Numbered from the stretch's first letter, positions 24,790-34,673 are shown. The stretch: 64,000 nucleotides of DNA from Carallia brachiata (GCA_021464245.1 JADCRB010000016.1:17632143-17696142); one strand, 5' to 3'. Numbers and translations are program-made. Notes: generated from the sequence alone by a model not told the origin.

Positions 24790-24814
24790 GTTGGCTACCA
24801 AGTACCAACTTGTA

Positions 24815-25028
24815 GCGGGTGGGCCGGGCTCAAGGGCTTCATGGGTCAGCGGGACAGGGCGAGCTGTCCTTGATCACGGCCATGAGTTTTGCTTTCACGG
24901 ATGGTACCTACAGGGGTAGCTCTATTACCCTCTTTGGAAGAAACCCCGCCATGAATCCGTCACGGGAGATGCCAATCGTCGGCGGCGCCTGTGTCGTCCG
25001 GTTGGCGTGTGGATATGCCAGGTCATAG
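24815..25028 (+). pseudogene. Dirigent gene fragment (DIR-3)
   Basis: About 70 codons matching the middle of the dirigent domain (GRAQGLHGSAGQGELSL through FGRNPAMN to REMPIVGG), closest to DIR-1. It lacks the signal peptide, the first half of the domain and the C-terminal part, and runs into a stop at 25026. The conserved GGTGVFR reads GGACVVR here. Created by the tandem duplication boundary and a later replacement of its 3' part. Not expected to make a functional protein. Confidence 0.85.
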
Positions 25029-26270
25029 CCTGGTTGTGATTCGGCTTGTCTCCCTCCACGCTGACCCTAATTCAAGTTCTTGTACGGACGTTCACTCTTG
25101 ATTAAAAGAAAATTTACGTAGAGAAAGTAAGCCAATGAAATTTAAATTTATTAATATTATAATTAAGTATATTAGAGATTTATTTGGTCTAATTAATTAT
25201 TTGATTCAAGTAATAAATTTTATTTTTTAGAATAATTAAATATAGATTTTCAATAGTTATCAAGTCATTTTAAACTTATAAATATTACAACAAATATAAA
25301 TATGAATACGTTTTTGCCATCTAAAAAAATTATTTGGTTCGGGGTGCTTGACTTCGTTGTTCAAAGAATGCATAAACAGTCTACAGTGCTTCTTAATGCA
25401 TTGCAGCCTATTATTTACTCAATAATAAAGAGGGAAAGAAAAGAAAGTTCTTCTTTTTCTTTACGGGAATAAAATAGAAAAAAACAGAGTTGGCTAGCTG
25501 CTGTGTGCTCCACTAACCCGTCCACTACGATGATCACATGTGAGACACAAGATAAAGTATTAAATTATTTTCAGCAGAACTTAAATTAATTTTCTTAATA
25601 GCTAGAATGCATTTGGTAGCGTACAATCTGAGTAAAATAAAGCTGATTAGTTATAGTTGTCATTATTACGCTTATTTTAAAGATGATAAAATTATAATCA
25701 TTATTAAAGGAGAGTGTACAGAGATTATTTGCCCACAACATTTCTTATTTAAACAAACTTTAGAATAAAAGTATGAAGTTGTTGGCAGTTGTATATAATT
25801 TATTATTTTTTTATTTCAACAAAATTTTATTTAAAATTTTTTCACTTATTTTTAAATTTAAATTAATTTAACTCATATTTTAAATGAATTAAATTAAAAA
25901 TTTTACCTTTAGAGCGTTCTTTTAATTTTCCTATACAACTTCTTCATAAGTTATTTCATCCTCAAATCAAAGTAGTTCTAAATAAAAGTTGGCCATCCTG
26001 CTCATTCCAAAATAAGAGATTCCATCATGAAAATTACAAAAATAAAATAATTATTATTATCATTATAATAAATAAATAAGAGGCATCGTTTTCTCGTACA
26101 AATGCTATACCTAATTACAGATGTCACCAAATGCAAACCACTAAATTATAATATAAATTAAAGAGAAACATTTTTGATTGGAAGCAGGGTGGAAAAATTA
26201 GAACTCGCGCAGTTGGGTGTACTTTTTTTCTTTTGTTGTTAAACGCTTCTTGAAAGTTTCATTTCTTGTT
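25029..26270. other. Intergenic inside duplication unit 2
   Basis: 25030-25330 is A+T-rich sequence without a counterpart in unit 1. 25332-26270 is the diverged copy of the DIR-1 to DIR-2 spacer. No gene seen. Confidence 0.55.
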
Positions 26271-26274
26271 ACTC

Positions 26275-26282
26275 TATATAAG
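26275..26282 (+). promoter_or_regulatory. TATA box of DIR-4 (TATATAAG)
   Basis: Canonical TATATAAG about 95 bp before the DIR-4 ATG, followed by GACTCCCGCAGCTCCTAC and AGTCTCTCAAAAGTCCTC, which are also present downstream of the weaker TACATAAG box of DIR-2. Confidence 0.65.
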
Positions 26283-26373
26283 GACTCCCGCAGCTCCTAC
26301 GTAAGTCTCTCAAAAGTCCTCTTCTGTTGCCTTCAAATTGCAAGTGATCGGACCAGAAGAGAGCTAGCTAGAA

Positions 26374-27093
26374 ATGGAAAAAATGTACTTGGTTTTTTTG
26401 ATCGTTTTCCTCGTGGCAGCCATGGCCACGGGCTCAGACATCCGATGCACCGAAGTGGGCCGAACGAGTTGTGTCCGAGAAGCAGACTGTGACCATCTTC
26501 AATTCTACTTCCATGACACGCTCAGCGGCAGTAATCCCAGTGCCATGGTGGTGGCTAGGCCAACTGGCACCTCGCCTACAGCCTACGGAACTATATTCAT
26601 GGTCGACGATCCATTGACCGAGGGACCTGATCCAAGCTCGAAATTGGTGGGCCGAGCCCAGGGGCTGTATAGTTCAGCCGGGCAGAATGAATTGTCCCTG
26701 CTCATGGCCTTGTGCTACTCTTTCACAGATGGTATCTACAATGGCAGCTCTTTTAGTCTCCTTGGTAAGAATCAGGCTTTGAACCCGGTACGCGAGATGC
26801 CAATCGTCGGTGGAACCGGGGTTTTCCGGTTTGCACACGGGTACGCACTTGCACATACATTATCGCTCAATGCTGCTGGTGATGCTGTTGTTGGGTACAA
26901 TGTAACAATTTTCGTTGACTCAAGTGCTGGAGGAGGCAACAACAATATTGTGCCAGGCAATACGAATACAGCAGGCAATAATCCAAATGCGAGGACTGTA
27001 AATATTAATAATTTTAGTCCCACTACTAGTGTGTTCCTAAATCACCTTTCAGTAGCCATTTTCTCTGTAATTATGATTTACTGGAGTGTTTAA
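26374..27093 (+). CDS. Dirigent protein with hydrophobic tail and scrambled N-terminal segment (DIR-4)
   Basis: Duplicate of DIR-2, 239 residues, intronless. From LQFYFHDTLSG (about residue 40) to the tail FLNHLSVAIFSVIMIYWSV it follows DIR-2 closely, including the Asn-rich linker but with a shorter Gly run. Residues about 20-39 (GSDIRCTEVGRTSCVREADC) do not match any paralogue. Reading the same DNA in the next frame gives the expected mature N-terminus (SDAPKWAERVVSEKQT). The cause is one extra base near 26428 and one missing base near 26492, which cancel. The signal-peptide hydrophobic core (LVFLIVFLVAAMA) is kept. The altered stretch adds three Cys and changes the region just after the cleavage site. 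It is either a real compensated frameshift or a pair of sequence errors. Confidence 0.85.
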   Translation: MEKMYLVFLIVFLVAAMATGSDIRCTEVGRTSCVREADCDHLQFYFHDTLSGSNPSAMVVARPTGTSPTAYGTIFMVDDPLTEGPDPSSKLVGRAQGLYSSAGQNELSLLMALCYSFTDGIYNGSSFSLLGKNQALNPVREMPIVGGTGVFRFAHGYALAHTLSLNAAGDAVVGYNVTIFVDSSAGGGNNNIVPGNTNTAGNNPNARTVNINNFSPTTSVFLNHLSVAIFSVIMIYWSV

Positions 27094-27222
27094 CTGTAGT
27101 AATTAATTATCATGGTCAGCTTTATGTTTCACTTTGTAGAATCACATTCATATTTCTGATGATTTGATTACCTACTATGTATTTGAAGAAGGGGAAAAAA
27201 ACAATAAGAGTTGGCTACCAAC

Positions 27223-28970
27223 TCTCTGATTGAGGCATTATTTCAACTAAACAATTTTTGTGCCACCGGCCTTATTCTTCGACATGTGCACAACTAATCA
27301 TGTGCTGTGCAGATTCTTTTATTTAAATAAAGAAAAAGGTTTGATGGATTTACTTAATTAATTTTAAAATAATTATGAGTAATATGAGTTGATAAATAAT
27401 TGAGTTTAAGAAAAAATAAAAATTAAATAAATTATTAAATATTATTGATGATACTATACAATTTATTTGAAATTATCTAAATGAAGACACTCAATATTAT
27501 TTTTAAATAAATGAAGTTGAAAGTTAAACATATGAAAAAAAATTTTATGCGACATGTATTTTATTTGCTGACATGTATTTTATTTGTTGACTGACTCTAA
27601 TTGAATTTAAAATTAAGAGTTTGTTATTATTGTAACATGTTTCAATCTGTAATTGTCATTGCACATCAAAGGAATCTACTTTCCTATTCGACTACATTTT
27701 TGTTATTTTTCGCATAACTATCGCTTCAACAATAGGAGAAATGATTGTAAAAAAAATATTAATAATGATAAGCACGAAGAAGCAACGCTGTGATTATTAT
27801 TCAAAAATTGCATTTTACAACCACAAAAGCAGGCCTCGAGTCAAGCACCGTTTGCAGTCTCTTTTCAATGTTGAACAACAAGATGTCTCCAAAATCGTCG
27901 AATCATAGATTAATGATGTGTCCTAATTGGCATGCCCGTAAATAGGACTGAGATTTAATTAAAACATTGTGGCAGAATCTTTCAAATTTAGCTAAACTGG
28001 GATCTAGGGTCTGTTAAGAACAATGTTAGTTTAATTTGTTTTGTTTACATTTACTCCATGAATAGACGATTTGTTGGATTAATAAGCTGCTTGCTCTTTT
28101 TTTGTGTGGGGAAGTATAAATTGTGTATAAATTGTACGCACGAGAAAAGGGGAAGAACCGCAAGTAACAGAAAAAGAGACTATAGAAGAAGCCATTCAAG
28201 AGGGAAAAAAAAAAAAAACTGATTTAATTACGTATCTATGAATTTTGGCTTCCACACGACCCAGATGCATTTGGAAATTGGGCATCTTATGGGTCAGGCA
28301 TCTTATTTAATTTAAGAAAAAATTAGATAACAATATTTAAGAAAACAACATGATAATAACAAAAAAATTGTCACATATCATTTTGTCTTATACATAAATG
28401 AAGCTGAATATTTTTGGTCTGAGACCGTTTAGTATTCAGACCAATGGACTGACTAATCTGAATCAACCCGGATAAAATCTCAAAGGGTGGTAAAAGTCTC
28501 TTAGCAAATATTTAACACGACTGCATTTTCAAAAATTTGAACTCGAGACCTCTAGTTAAGTGGTAACGAACGTCTACCATCCACACCAATGCTTGTTAGT
28601 TAAATGAAGCTAAATATAAAAAAAAATATATATTTAATATTATCTTAATGTCATCATATTATTTTGTATGTGATGTAATGTTACTAAATAGAATTGTTCT
28701 TTAATTAGTTTCTTTTGCGATGGAAGAAAGTGGAGCAAATTATTGTTTTTTTCTTTTTTAACCTGGTGGAGCAAATTATTATGACAGTAGCAATGTGTAT
28801 TAGTTATGGTGTTAGGTTATTCAGATGTCAATATCATGTCTTGCCCAACTTTGGCATATGCTTGTTTTGTTGACCCATCCACGACGATAATCCCTACTTC
28901 CACACTAGTTGAAAAAAATAATAATAATATTTTTTTTTAAAAATGCCTTAGATAGATGCTTTATGGAACC
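27223..28970. other. Intergenic between DIR-4 and DIR-5
   Basis: A+T-rich, no gene recognised. Holds a SINE-like element at 28412-28601 (listed) and several A-runs (for example 28205-28220). Confidence 0.55.
28412..28601 (-). mobile_element. SINE (tRNA-derived), with target site duplication
   Basis: On the minus strand the element starts with a tRNA-like head: GATGGTAGACG-type A box and GGTCTCGAGTTCAAAT B box, then a body shared with copies at 18505-18690 and 48970-49161, and a short A-rich end. It is flanked by AAATGAAGCTGAATAT (28396-28411) and AAATGAAGCTAAATAT (28602-28617), a 16-bp target duplication with one mismatch, which fixes both ends. No coding capacity; depends on a LINE for movement. 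Confidence 0.72.
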
Positions 28971-28975
28971 AACAT

Positions 28976-28983
28976 TACATAAG
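28976..28983 (+). promoter_or_regulatory. TATA-position box of DIR-5 (TACATAAG)
   Basis: TACATAAG about 120 bp before the DIR-5 ATG, the same variant as in DIR-2, followed by a pyrimidine-rich CAAGTCTCTCAACACAG segment resembling the DIR-2/DIR-4 leaders. Confidence 0.45.
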
Positions 28984-29103
28984 AATAAGACACCCAAACC
29001 AATTCCTGCAAGTCTCTCAACACAGCGTCTCCTCTCCTTGTCACAGAGAGTTTCCTTTGATAATTGTTGGAAGTAAAACTACAAAGTTATCCGAGAGAGA
29101 GAG

Positions 29104-29667
29104 ATGGGTAAATTTTTGCTAGCTTTTTTCTTGTTCATTTCTCTAGCACTAGCGGCACTGTTTCCAGTGGCTAAAAGTTCCCGATTAGGCAATTGGGCTA
29201 GAAGACTCGATTCCGTAAGTGGAAACGTGACGACCCTCCAATTTTATTTGCACGACACTGTCAGCGGCAACAGCCCCAGTGCCGTCAGGGTGGCTCAATC
29301 GGCTAACACAGACCAGTCCTCCACTCGTTTTGGTGCTATTTTCATGGCTGATGATCCGCTGACAGCAGGGCCCGATCCAAGCTCTAAGCTTGTGGGGCGA
29401 GGCCAGGGTTTTTATGGGTTGGCCGGGCAGACTCAAGCCACCCAGCTGGTGTCCATGACCTTTTCCTTCACGGACGGTGACTATAGCGGTAGCTCCTTTG
29501 GCGTTCTTGGTAAGAATTCTCCGACAAGTCCAGTTAGCGAAATTCCGATCACCGGCGGGACTGGCCTCTTCAGATCGGCTCGTGGATATGCGATTGTGAA
29601 TACATATTCGGTGGATGCTAATACTGGGGATGCTGTATATGGCTACAATGTTACAGTTGTCCACTAG
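29104..29667 (+). CDS. Dirigent protein, classical length (DIR-5)
   Basis: Secreted dirigent protein of 187 residues, the usual family size, intronless. Signal peptide about residues 1-24 (hydrophobic FLLAFFLFISLALAALF). The domain runs LQFYLHDTVSG, ADDPLTAGPDPSSKLVGRGQG, TFSFTDGDYSGSSF, GGTGLFRSARGYAIVNTYS, and ends at YGYNVTVVH with a stop. It lacks the Gly/Asn linker and hydrophobic tail of DIR-1, DIR-2 and DIR-4, so it should be a freely secreted apoplastic protein. It is diverged from the others (for example FYGLAGQTQATQL in place of LYGSAGQSELSL) and lies outside the tandem duplication. Frame intact. Confidence 0.9.
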   Translation: MGKFLLAFFLFISLALAALFPVAKSSRLGNWARRLDSVSGNVTTLQFYLHDTVSGNSPSAVRVAQSANTDQSSTRFGAIFMADDPLTAGPDPSSKLVGRGQGFYGLAGQTQATQLVSMTFSFTDGDYSGSSFGVLGKNSPTSPVSEIPITGGTGLFRSARGYAIVNTYSVDANTGDAVYGYNVTVVH

Positions 29668-30694
29668 ATGTCCAGATCTCATTTTTCTTTTTTCTTTCTT
29701 TTTTTTTTTAATCATTACTTCATGTTACGCTGTAATGATTAGGTTTTCCACCGTTGTTTATTATAATAAACTATGAAGTTTGCATTAATTTTTCTCTTTC
29801 TTTCTATAAAAGTTATGCATTTTATCATATAATTTTAAGTCCGTTGTAATAATTAGATTATTATTATTATTTAGGGTTGTAATAAAAATGTTGTGAATGG
29901 GTTTGCATTTGCAATTAGTTATATAAATAATGTTTTATGACACTTTGTACGGAAAATTTTATATAGTACAACATTTTATATTATATAAATAATATTTTAT
30001 GTAATATACAAAAAAATTATAGAAACATAAAATAAAATTATAAAATTTTTTATATTATTTTAAAAACATTATCAATATAAATAAAATATTTTATATATAA
30101 TATAAAATTATTTTATGTCTATTTATATTTATCAAAATTGTGCATAGTCTTTTTTATAATATACTGATTTATTTAGTTTCTTCTCACACAATTTCATAGT
30201 ACAGTAATCGATTTTTCACACTAAGTCAACCATTTAAAGCACCGGCTAATCTTTTCAGTCATATCACAAAATATTCTTTTGTTTTTTTTACCACAAAATA
30301 TTCTTAGCATGGTTGTTTACTTACTACATTATAATAACAGGAGTTGTTTACCAAACCAAGAGGCTTTCAGCCACGTCCACATAATTTATTTTCTTCGACG
30401 GACAAAGTGGGAAAATAACTTGAGGTAGGACAACGGATAAAATAGAGAGGAAAGAAAAAAAAAGAATAAGATAGAGATAAAAGATTAAATAATTGCACGA
30501 TAAACGGAGTGGGTCCACGGAAATTGATGGATCTATGCGAGAACCAACCCAGCTTCCATACGAAGAGCCCAATCCAAGGACGAATCCCACCAACACCATT
30601 GGGGGCCAGAGAATGGTAACCCATTAAGAGACAGATCCTGATAAAGGTTCCAAGCAAGAGTAATTTTCCAAATCACGGAAGCTACGTTTGCCAT
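29668..30694. other. Intergenic, A+T-rich
   Basis: DIR-5 3' flank, then A+T-rich sequence (29860-30130 especially). 30350-30690 has ordinary composition; I do not recognise the minus-strand frames there. Ends at the hAT target duplication. Confidence 0.5.
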
Positions 30695-30702
30695 ATTTTG
30701 AC

Positions 30703-32366
30703 TAGGGATGGCAACGGGGCGGGGCGGGGGCGGGGATGCCATCCCCGATCCCCGTCCCCGCTTTTCAATGCAATCCCCGTTCCCGTCCCCGCTGGGGATC
30801 GGGGATCCCCGTCCCCGCCCCATCCCCGTTTTTAATTTACATAAAAAAATTTAAATTAATAAAATATCAAAATTTAATTACACAAATCTTTTAACTACGT
30901 AGTCACGTTCTACAGGTACTTTCTTTGTTTTCTTTTCTTTTTCCTTTCATTTTCTATGTTTTTTTTTTTCTTTCCTAAGTTGTGATTGAAGTTTAGGTTG
31001 TAAATAAGAATTGAGAGGAAAGTATTTTTCCTATTGCTTTGAGCCATTTTGTTCAACTTTTAAAACAGAACAGGGACTTCAATATTCATTTTTGTGGTGC
31101 TAAAAAAGTTTTAATAAAGCAAGTATTATTATTATTATTTTAATTAAAAAAATTTTAAAAGTTATAATTTAATATTACCATTTGTTCATAACTTTTAAAA
31201 TGTTCGAATTTTAATTTATTTTAATTTTAACAAAAAAATAAAATTGATTACAAAATTTGACATTTCTATTTTAATACTTCACAATAAAGAATAAATGATT
31301 TTACGATATATTCTTTAAATAAAAAATTTTTAAAACTTATAATAATTATAAAAATATATTTTTCGATATTTTTAAGTGAATAAAATTTATAAAATTTTTC
31401 TAAAATATATTTATGATGTACAAAAATTTTATAAATTAAATTTTTTTATACATATGTATATATATATATATTTATTTATATTTATATTTATATATAGTCA
31501 TGTCCAAACCATATCTAAATCTTAATATTTTTAAAATTAGTATGTCGCTGTATCTGTGTCGTCCCGTGTCTGTGTTGCTGTGTCCGTGCTTCATAGCTAA
31601 AAAACAAAGAACTCGAAACAATGGCTAATGTTGGACATTAAATTAGATAAAAGTATCAATTACATTACAAATCAAAATTTACTTGCTCAATGTCTATATT
31701 ATACTTCATAAACACCATCAAATTAAGGGGGCCTTTACTTTTTTTACTTATGTGCGGAGTGTGACAAGTCAAGCAATATGTATTCTTATTAACTATATCT
31801 TCAACTTCATAATTATCAAGTGATACTTTTTTTAATGCCTTTCCTAGCCATTTTACTAAATTAGAAGCCAATATTTAAAAATTAAAAAAAAACCACAACA
31901 GATCCAATTTTCCCCTTCAGGAATATAGGCAAATGGGTGTGTGTCGGTGTCTGCATGTACATACCCCACAATCAACAAAACCCAAAAAGAAGAAGAAAAA
32001 AGACAATTGATTAAACTTGAGGAGCTTAAATAAAAAAAATTAAAAATCACAAAATTACATATGTGTCTCGTAATCGCCTTTTCAATAAATAAGTGCTCCC
32101 TAAATGCAAGGATTAAGTAAAATAATGATAATGCATAGATAATATATATATATAATATAAAAGAATAAATTAATAACAGGGCGGATAATGGGGACGGGTA
32201 TGGGGCGGGTATGGGGATGGGGACTGCATCCCCATCCCCATCCCCGTAAAAAAAAACGGGGATCGGGGCGGGGATCCCCGATCCCCGGTCAAACTAGCTT
32301 GACCCCATCCCCATCGGGGCGGGGCGGGACGGGTACCCGCGGGGATGGGGATTTTTGCCATCCCTA
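30703..32366. mobile_element. Non-autonomous hAT transposon (1664 bp) with G+C-rich subterminal arrays
   Basis: Perfect 12-bp terminal inverted repeats TAGGGATGGCAA (30703) and TTGCCATCCCTA (ending 32366), flanked by an identical 8-bp target duplication ATTTTGAC (30695-30702 and 32367-32374), as expected for hAT elements. Both ends carry subterminal arrays of GGGGCGGGG and CGGGGATCCCCG-type palindromes (30713-30832 and 32178-32350), in sharp contrast to an A+T-rich core. No transposase motifs or long frame inside, so it would need an autonomous partner. 31540-31600 holds a run of GTGTC/TGTGTC-like units. Confidence 0.85.
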
Positions 32367-32374
32367 ATTTTGAC

Positions 32375-33160
32375 CCGATTCAAACAAGTCTAAAAAGATC
32401 GACTTGAACTTAACTTAAAAGTTACGTGAATCAAAAATAACTCAAACTTGAAATAATCAAAAAATTTAATGTCAAACTACTAAATTCTAATTGTTTTTGT
32501 CTTTATGAGAAAAAAAAATAAAATAATAAATTATAACATATAAATTATAGATTTTATATTAAAAAATAAATATTTTATTATTTTCACGTAAATCTTAACC
32601 ATAGATTCTTTTTAAAATATTGTCAGATTTTTATGAATTTTCAGACTTTTTTATGATTTTATAATTTTTGTTTTATTTATAACAAATTTTTTTACAATTT
32701 TTTTAAATTTTTTTAAAATTTCAAAATTTTTATATAAAAATACTATATCATCATTTTTTTTGATAACATGGTCAGTCCATTCAAGAGTGTTAAGATTTCT
32801 CAACAAGAGGCCACATGGTAGCAGAAGCAAGATTTCCCAACATGTGGCCACTCGTTTGGGTCTAACGACTTTTGGTCTCACAATGTTAAGAAATAATGCA
32901 GAACCAACAAACTCAAACAGAAATTTGGACAACCATACAAGTGGGCCAACCAAGAAGATCGCATAGTTCTAACTTCCAAGTCACCACCAATAATACACAA
33001 ACAAACCCACGAAGAACAAAAACAAGCCAGACCTTCAATTCCTTTCCATAACCAATGCAACACTTCTAATTTGAAAAACTCAAGGGAAGAAAAAGAAAAT
33101 TATCTTCCTATTCTGGCAAAGCCTCTGCAATCCAAGAAGCTTAACCGTACATAAATCTAT
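32375..33160. other. Intergenic between hAT element and PLC-like gene
   Basis: 32400-32760 is A+T-rich with no gene. 32760-33160 is of mixed composition and probably includes the promoter of the PLC-like gene; no TATA box stands out. Confidence 0.5.
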
Positions 33161-33328
33161 CCACATGGCGTTACAATGCTGCTTATTAAAACCTACAATC
33201 TTATCTTTCTCTTTGCAGTCTTTTATGTTCATTACAAGAAGAAAAAAGAAGAGAAAAAGAGGAACAGGAAGAGGGAGAATTGAGCATTCTTCCTCTTCTT
33301 CTTTCTGCTTCTTTGATGCAGGAGAAAA

Positions 33329-34273
33329 ATGGGTGCTAGGGTCTCTAAACAGATAGAGAGGCGTAAAGCAATCTCAACAGAGAAGAAAACTCTCTGTGCT
33401 CTGCTTGGAAGCTGCGGGGATACATTCCCAGGATGTGAATATCAAACTCAAGACAGGAAAAATTGGATGGATGGCCTTAACCCTGAGAAAGTTCATGTCA
33501 ACGAGATTGTGTGGCCTGGAACCCATGATTCTGCTACCAATAAGATTGGCAGCCCGTGCATTTCTCGCCCCTTTGCTCAATGCCAGTCCTTGTCAATTTA
33601 CGATCAGCTCTGTAAAGGCACAAGAGTTTTAGATATCCGGATTCAGAAAGATCGTCGAGTCTGCCATGGAATACTGAAAACGTGTAGTTTCGATGTTGTT
33701 ATCATTGATGTCAAGAAATTCTTGTCAGAGACTCATTCAGAGATCATAATTCTTGAAATCCGCACTGAGTTTGGACACGAAGATCCAACTGATTTTGATA
33801 AGTTCTTGGAGGAACAGCTTGGAGAATATCTGATCCATCAGGATGATCATGTGTTTGGCAAGACAATTGCAGAACTCTTGCCGAAGAGAATAATTTGTGT
33901 ATGGAAGCCAAGGAAATCCCCACAGCCAAAGCCTGGAAGCCCGCTGTGGAGTGCCGGGTACTTGAAGGACAATTGGATTAACACAGATTTGCCGTCAACA
34001 AAATTCCACAGCAACATTAAGCATTTGAGCGAGCAGCCACCATGTTCCTCCAGAAAATTCTTTTACAGGGTGGAGAATACAGTGACGCCAAAGCCAGATA
34101 ACCCAATTGTGTGCGTGAAACCTGTGACGGGTCGGATTCATGGATATGCTAGGCTGTTCATAAATCAGTGCTGCTCCAAGGGATGTGCAGATCGGCTGCA
34201 GATCTTCTCTACGGACTTTATTGATGATCACTTTGTTGACGCTTGCATTGGATTTACATATGCAAGAATTTAA
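33329..34273 (+). CDS. PI-PLC X domain-containing phosphodiesterase-like protein
   Basis: Single exon, 314 residues. One PI-PLC X domain without EF-hand, Y or C2 domains, so it belongs to the bacterial-type/PLCXD-like group and not to the Ca-dependent plant PLCs. The two catalytic histidines are present: His66 in VWPGTHDSAT and His113 in RRVCHGIL, with the intervening Arg/Asp motif VLDIRI. VIIDVKKFLSETHSEIIILE is the conserved core strand-helix. The N-terminus MGARVSKQ is a good N-myristoylation signal (Gly2, Ser6, Lys7), followed by basic residues (RRK), so attachment to the inner face of a membrane is predicted. It ends with a Cys-rich segment (QCCSKGCADRL). The substrate is unknown. The ATG at 33329 is chosen because it creates the myristoylation motif. 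Confidence 0.88.
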   Translation: MGARVSKQIERRKAISTEKKTLCALLGSCGDTFPGCEYQTQDRKNWMDGLNPEKVHVNEIVWPGTHDSATNKIGSPCISRPFAQCQSLSIYDQLCKGTRVLDIRIQKDRRVCHGILKTCSFDVVIIDVKKFLSETHSEIIILEIRTEFGHEDPTDFDKFLEEQLGEYLIHQDDHVFGKTIAELLPKRIICVWKPRKSPQPKPGSPLWSAGYLKDNWINTDLPSTKFHSNIKHLSEQPPCSSRKFFYRVENTVTPKPDNPIVCVKPVTGRIHGYARLFINQCCSKGCADRLQIFSTDFIDDHFVDACIGFTYARI

Positions 34274-34484
34274 GGGAAGGCCTAATTTTTCTATTTAACA
34301 ATTCTCCTTGATTCTCTAATTTATCCAAGAGAATTTCACGCCAAGAACAATTCTTCTTCTTCTTCTCTTGTACATTGTATTCTCTTGTATTTAGTTTCTG
34401 GGTTGAAGAAATTCGTCTGCTCCGAGATCGTTCTCGTGAAATCAACCGTCTGTTCTTTTTTCTTCTTGTAAGTCAATTCCAGCA
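34274..34484. other. 3' flank of the PLC-like gene
   Basis: Probable 3' untranslated region, with a TTC run (34349-34366) and T-rich tracts. The hAT-like element starts about 220 bp after the stop codon, so transcripts may run into it. Confidence 0.5.
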
Positions 34485-34492
34485 CTTGCAAT

Positions 34493-34631
34493 TAGAGCTG
34501 TTAAAAAACCAACCAACGCACTGAAAGCCAACCAATCCGACCTACACGAACCCATATTTGCCTAAATCGCAAGAGTTTGAATTAGTTGTAATTTTAAAAT
34601 TTTTTAATCCGCCTAATTCAATTCAATCCGC

Positions 34632-34673
<42 letters not shown>

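Larger units (their letters stand above)
22536..24812. repeat. Tandem segmental duplication, unit 1
   Basis: Runs from the middle of DIR-1, through its 3' flank and the DIR-2 promoter, to just after DIR-2. Matches unit 2 (24815-27222) in the same order. Landmarks: DIR-1 mid-part 22536 with 24815; TTATTTACTCAATAATAAAG near 23039 with 25410; DIR-2 ATG 23924 with DIR-4 ATG 26374; the repeat GAGTTGGCTACCAA closes both units. Identity is high in the genes and moderate between them. Confidence 0.8.
24815..27222. repeat. Tandem segmental duplication, unit 2
   Basis: Second copy of the 2.3-2.4 kb unit. It begins inside a dirigent coding sequence (so DIR-3 lacks its 5' half), carries about 300 bp of unrelated A+T-rich sequence at 25030-25330 in place of the DIR-1 3' coding end, then follows unit 1 again through DIR-4 to GAGTTGGCTACCAA at about 27208. 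Confidence 0.75.

Noticed and set aside
31665..31871. 68-codon minus-strand frame inside the hAT element as a possible transposase remnant
   Set aside because: No hAT dimerisation or zinc-finger BED features; too short and A+T-rich to support a call.
30713..32350. Repeated GGGGATCCCC units considered as a CRISPR-like or satellite array
   Set aside because: Units are irregular, without spacers of constant size, confined to the two ends of an element with inverted repeats and target duplication; plant nuclear DNA.
33329..34273. Idea that the PI-PLC X protein releases the GPI-like dirigent proteins next door
   Set aside because: The myristoylation signal places it in the cytosol, while GPI-anchored dirigents would be outside the cell; proximity alone is not evidence.
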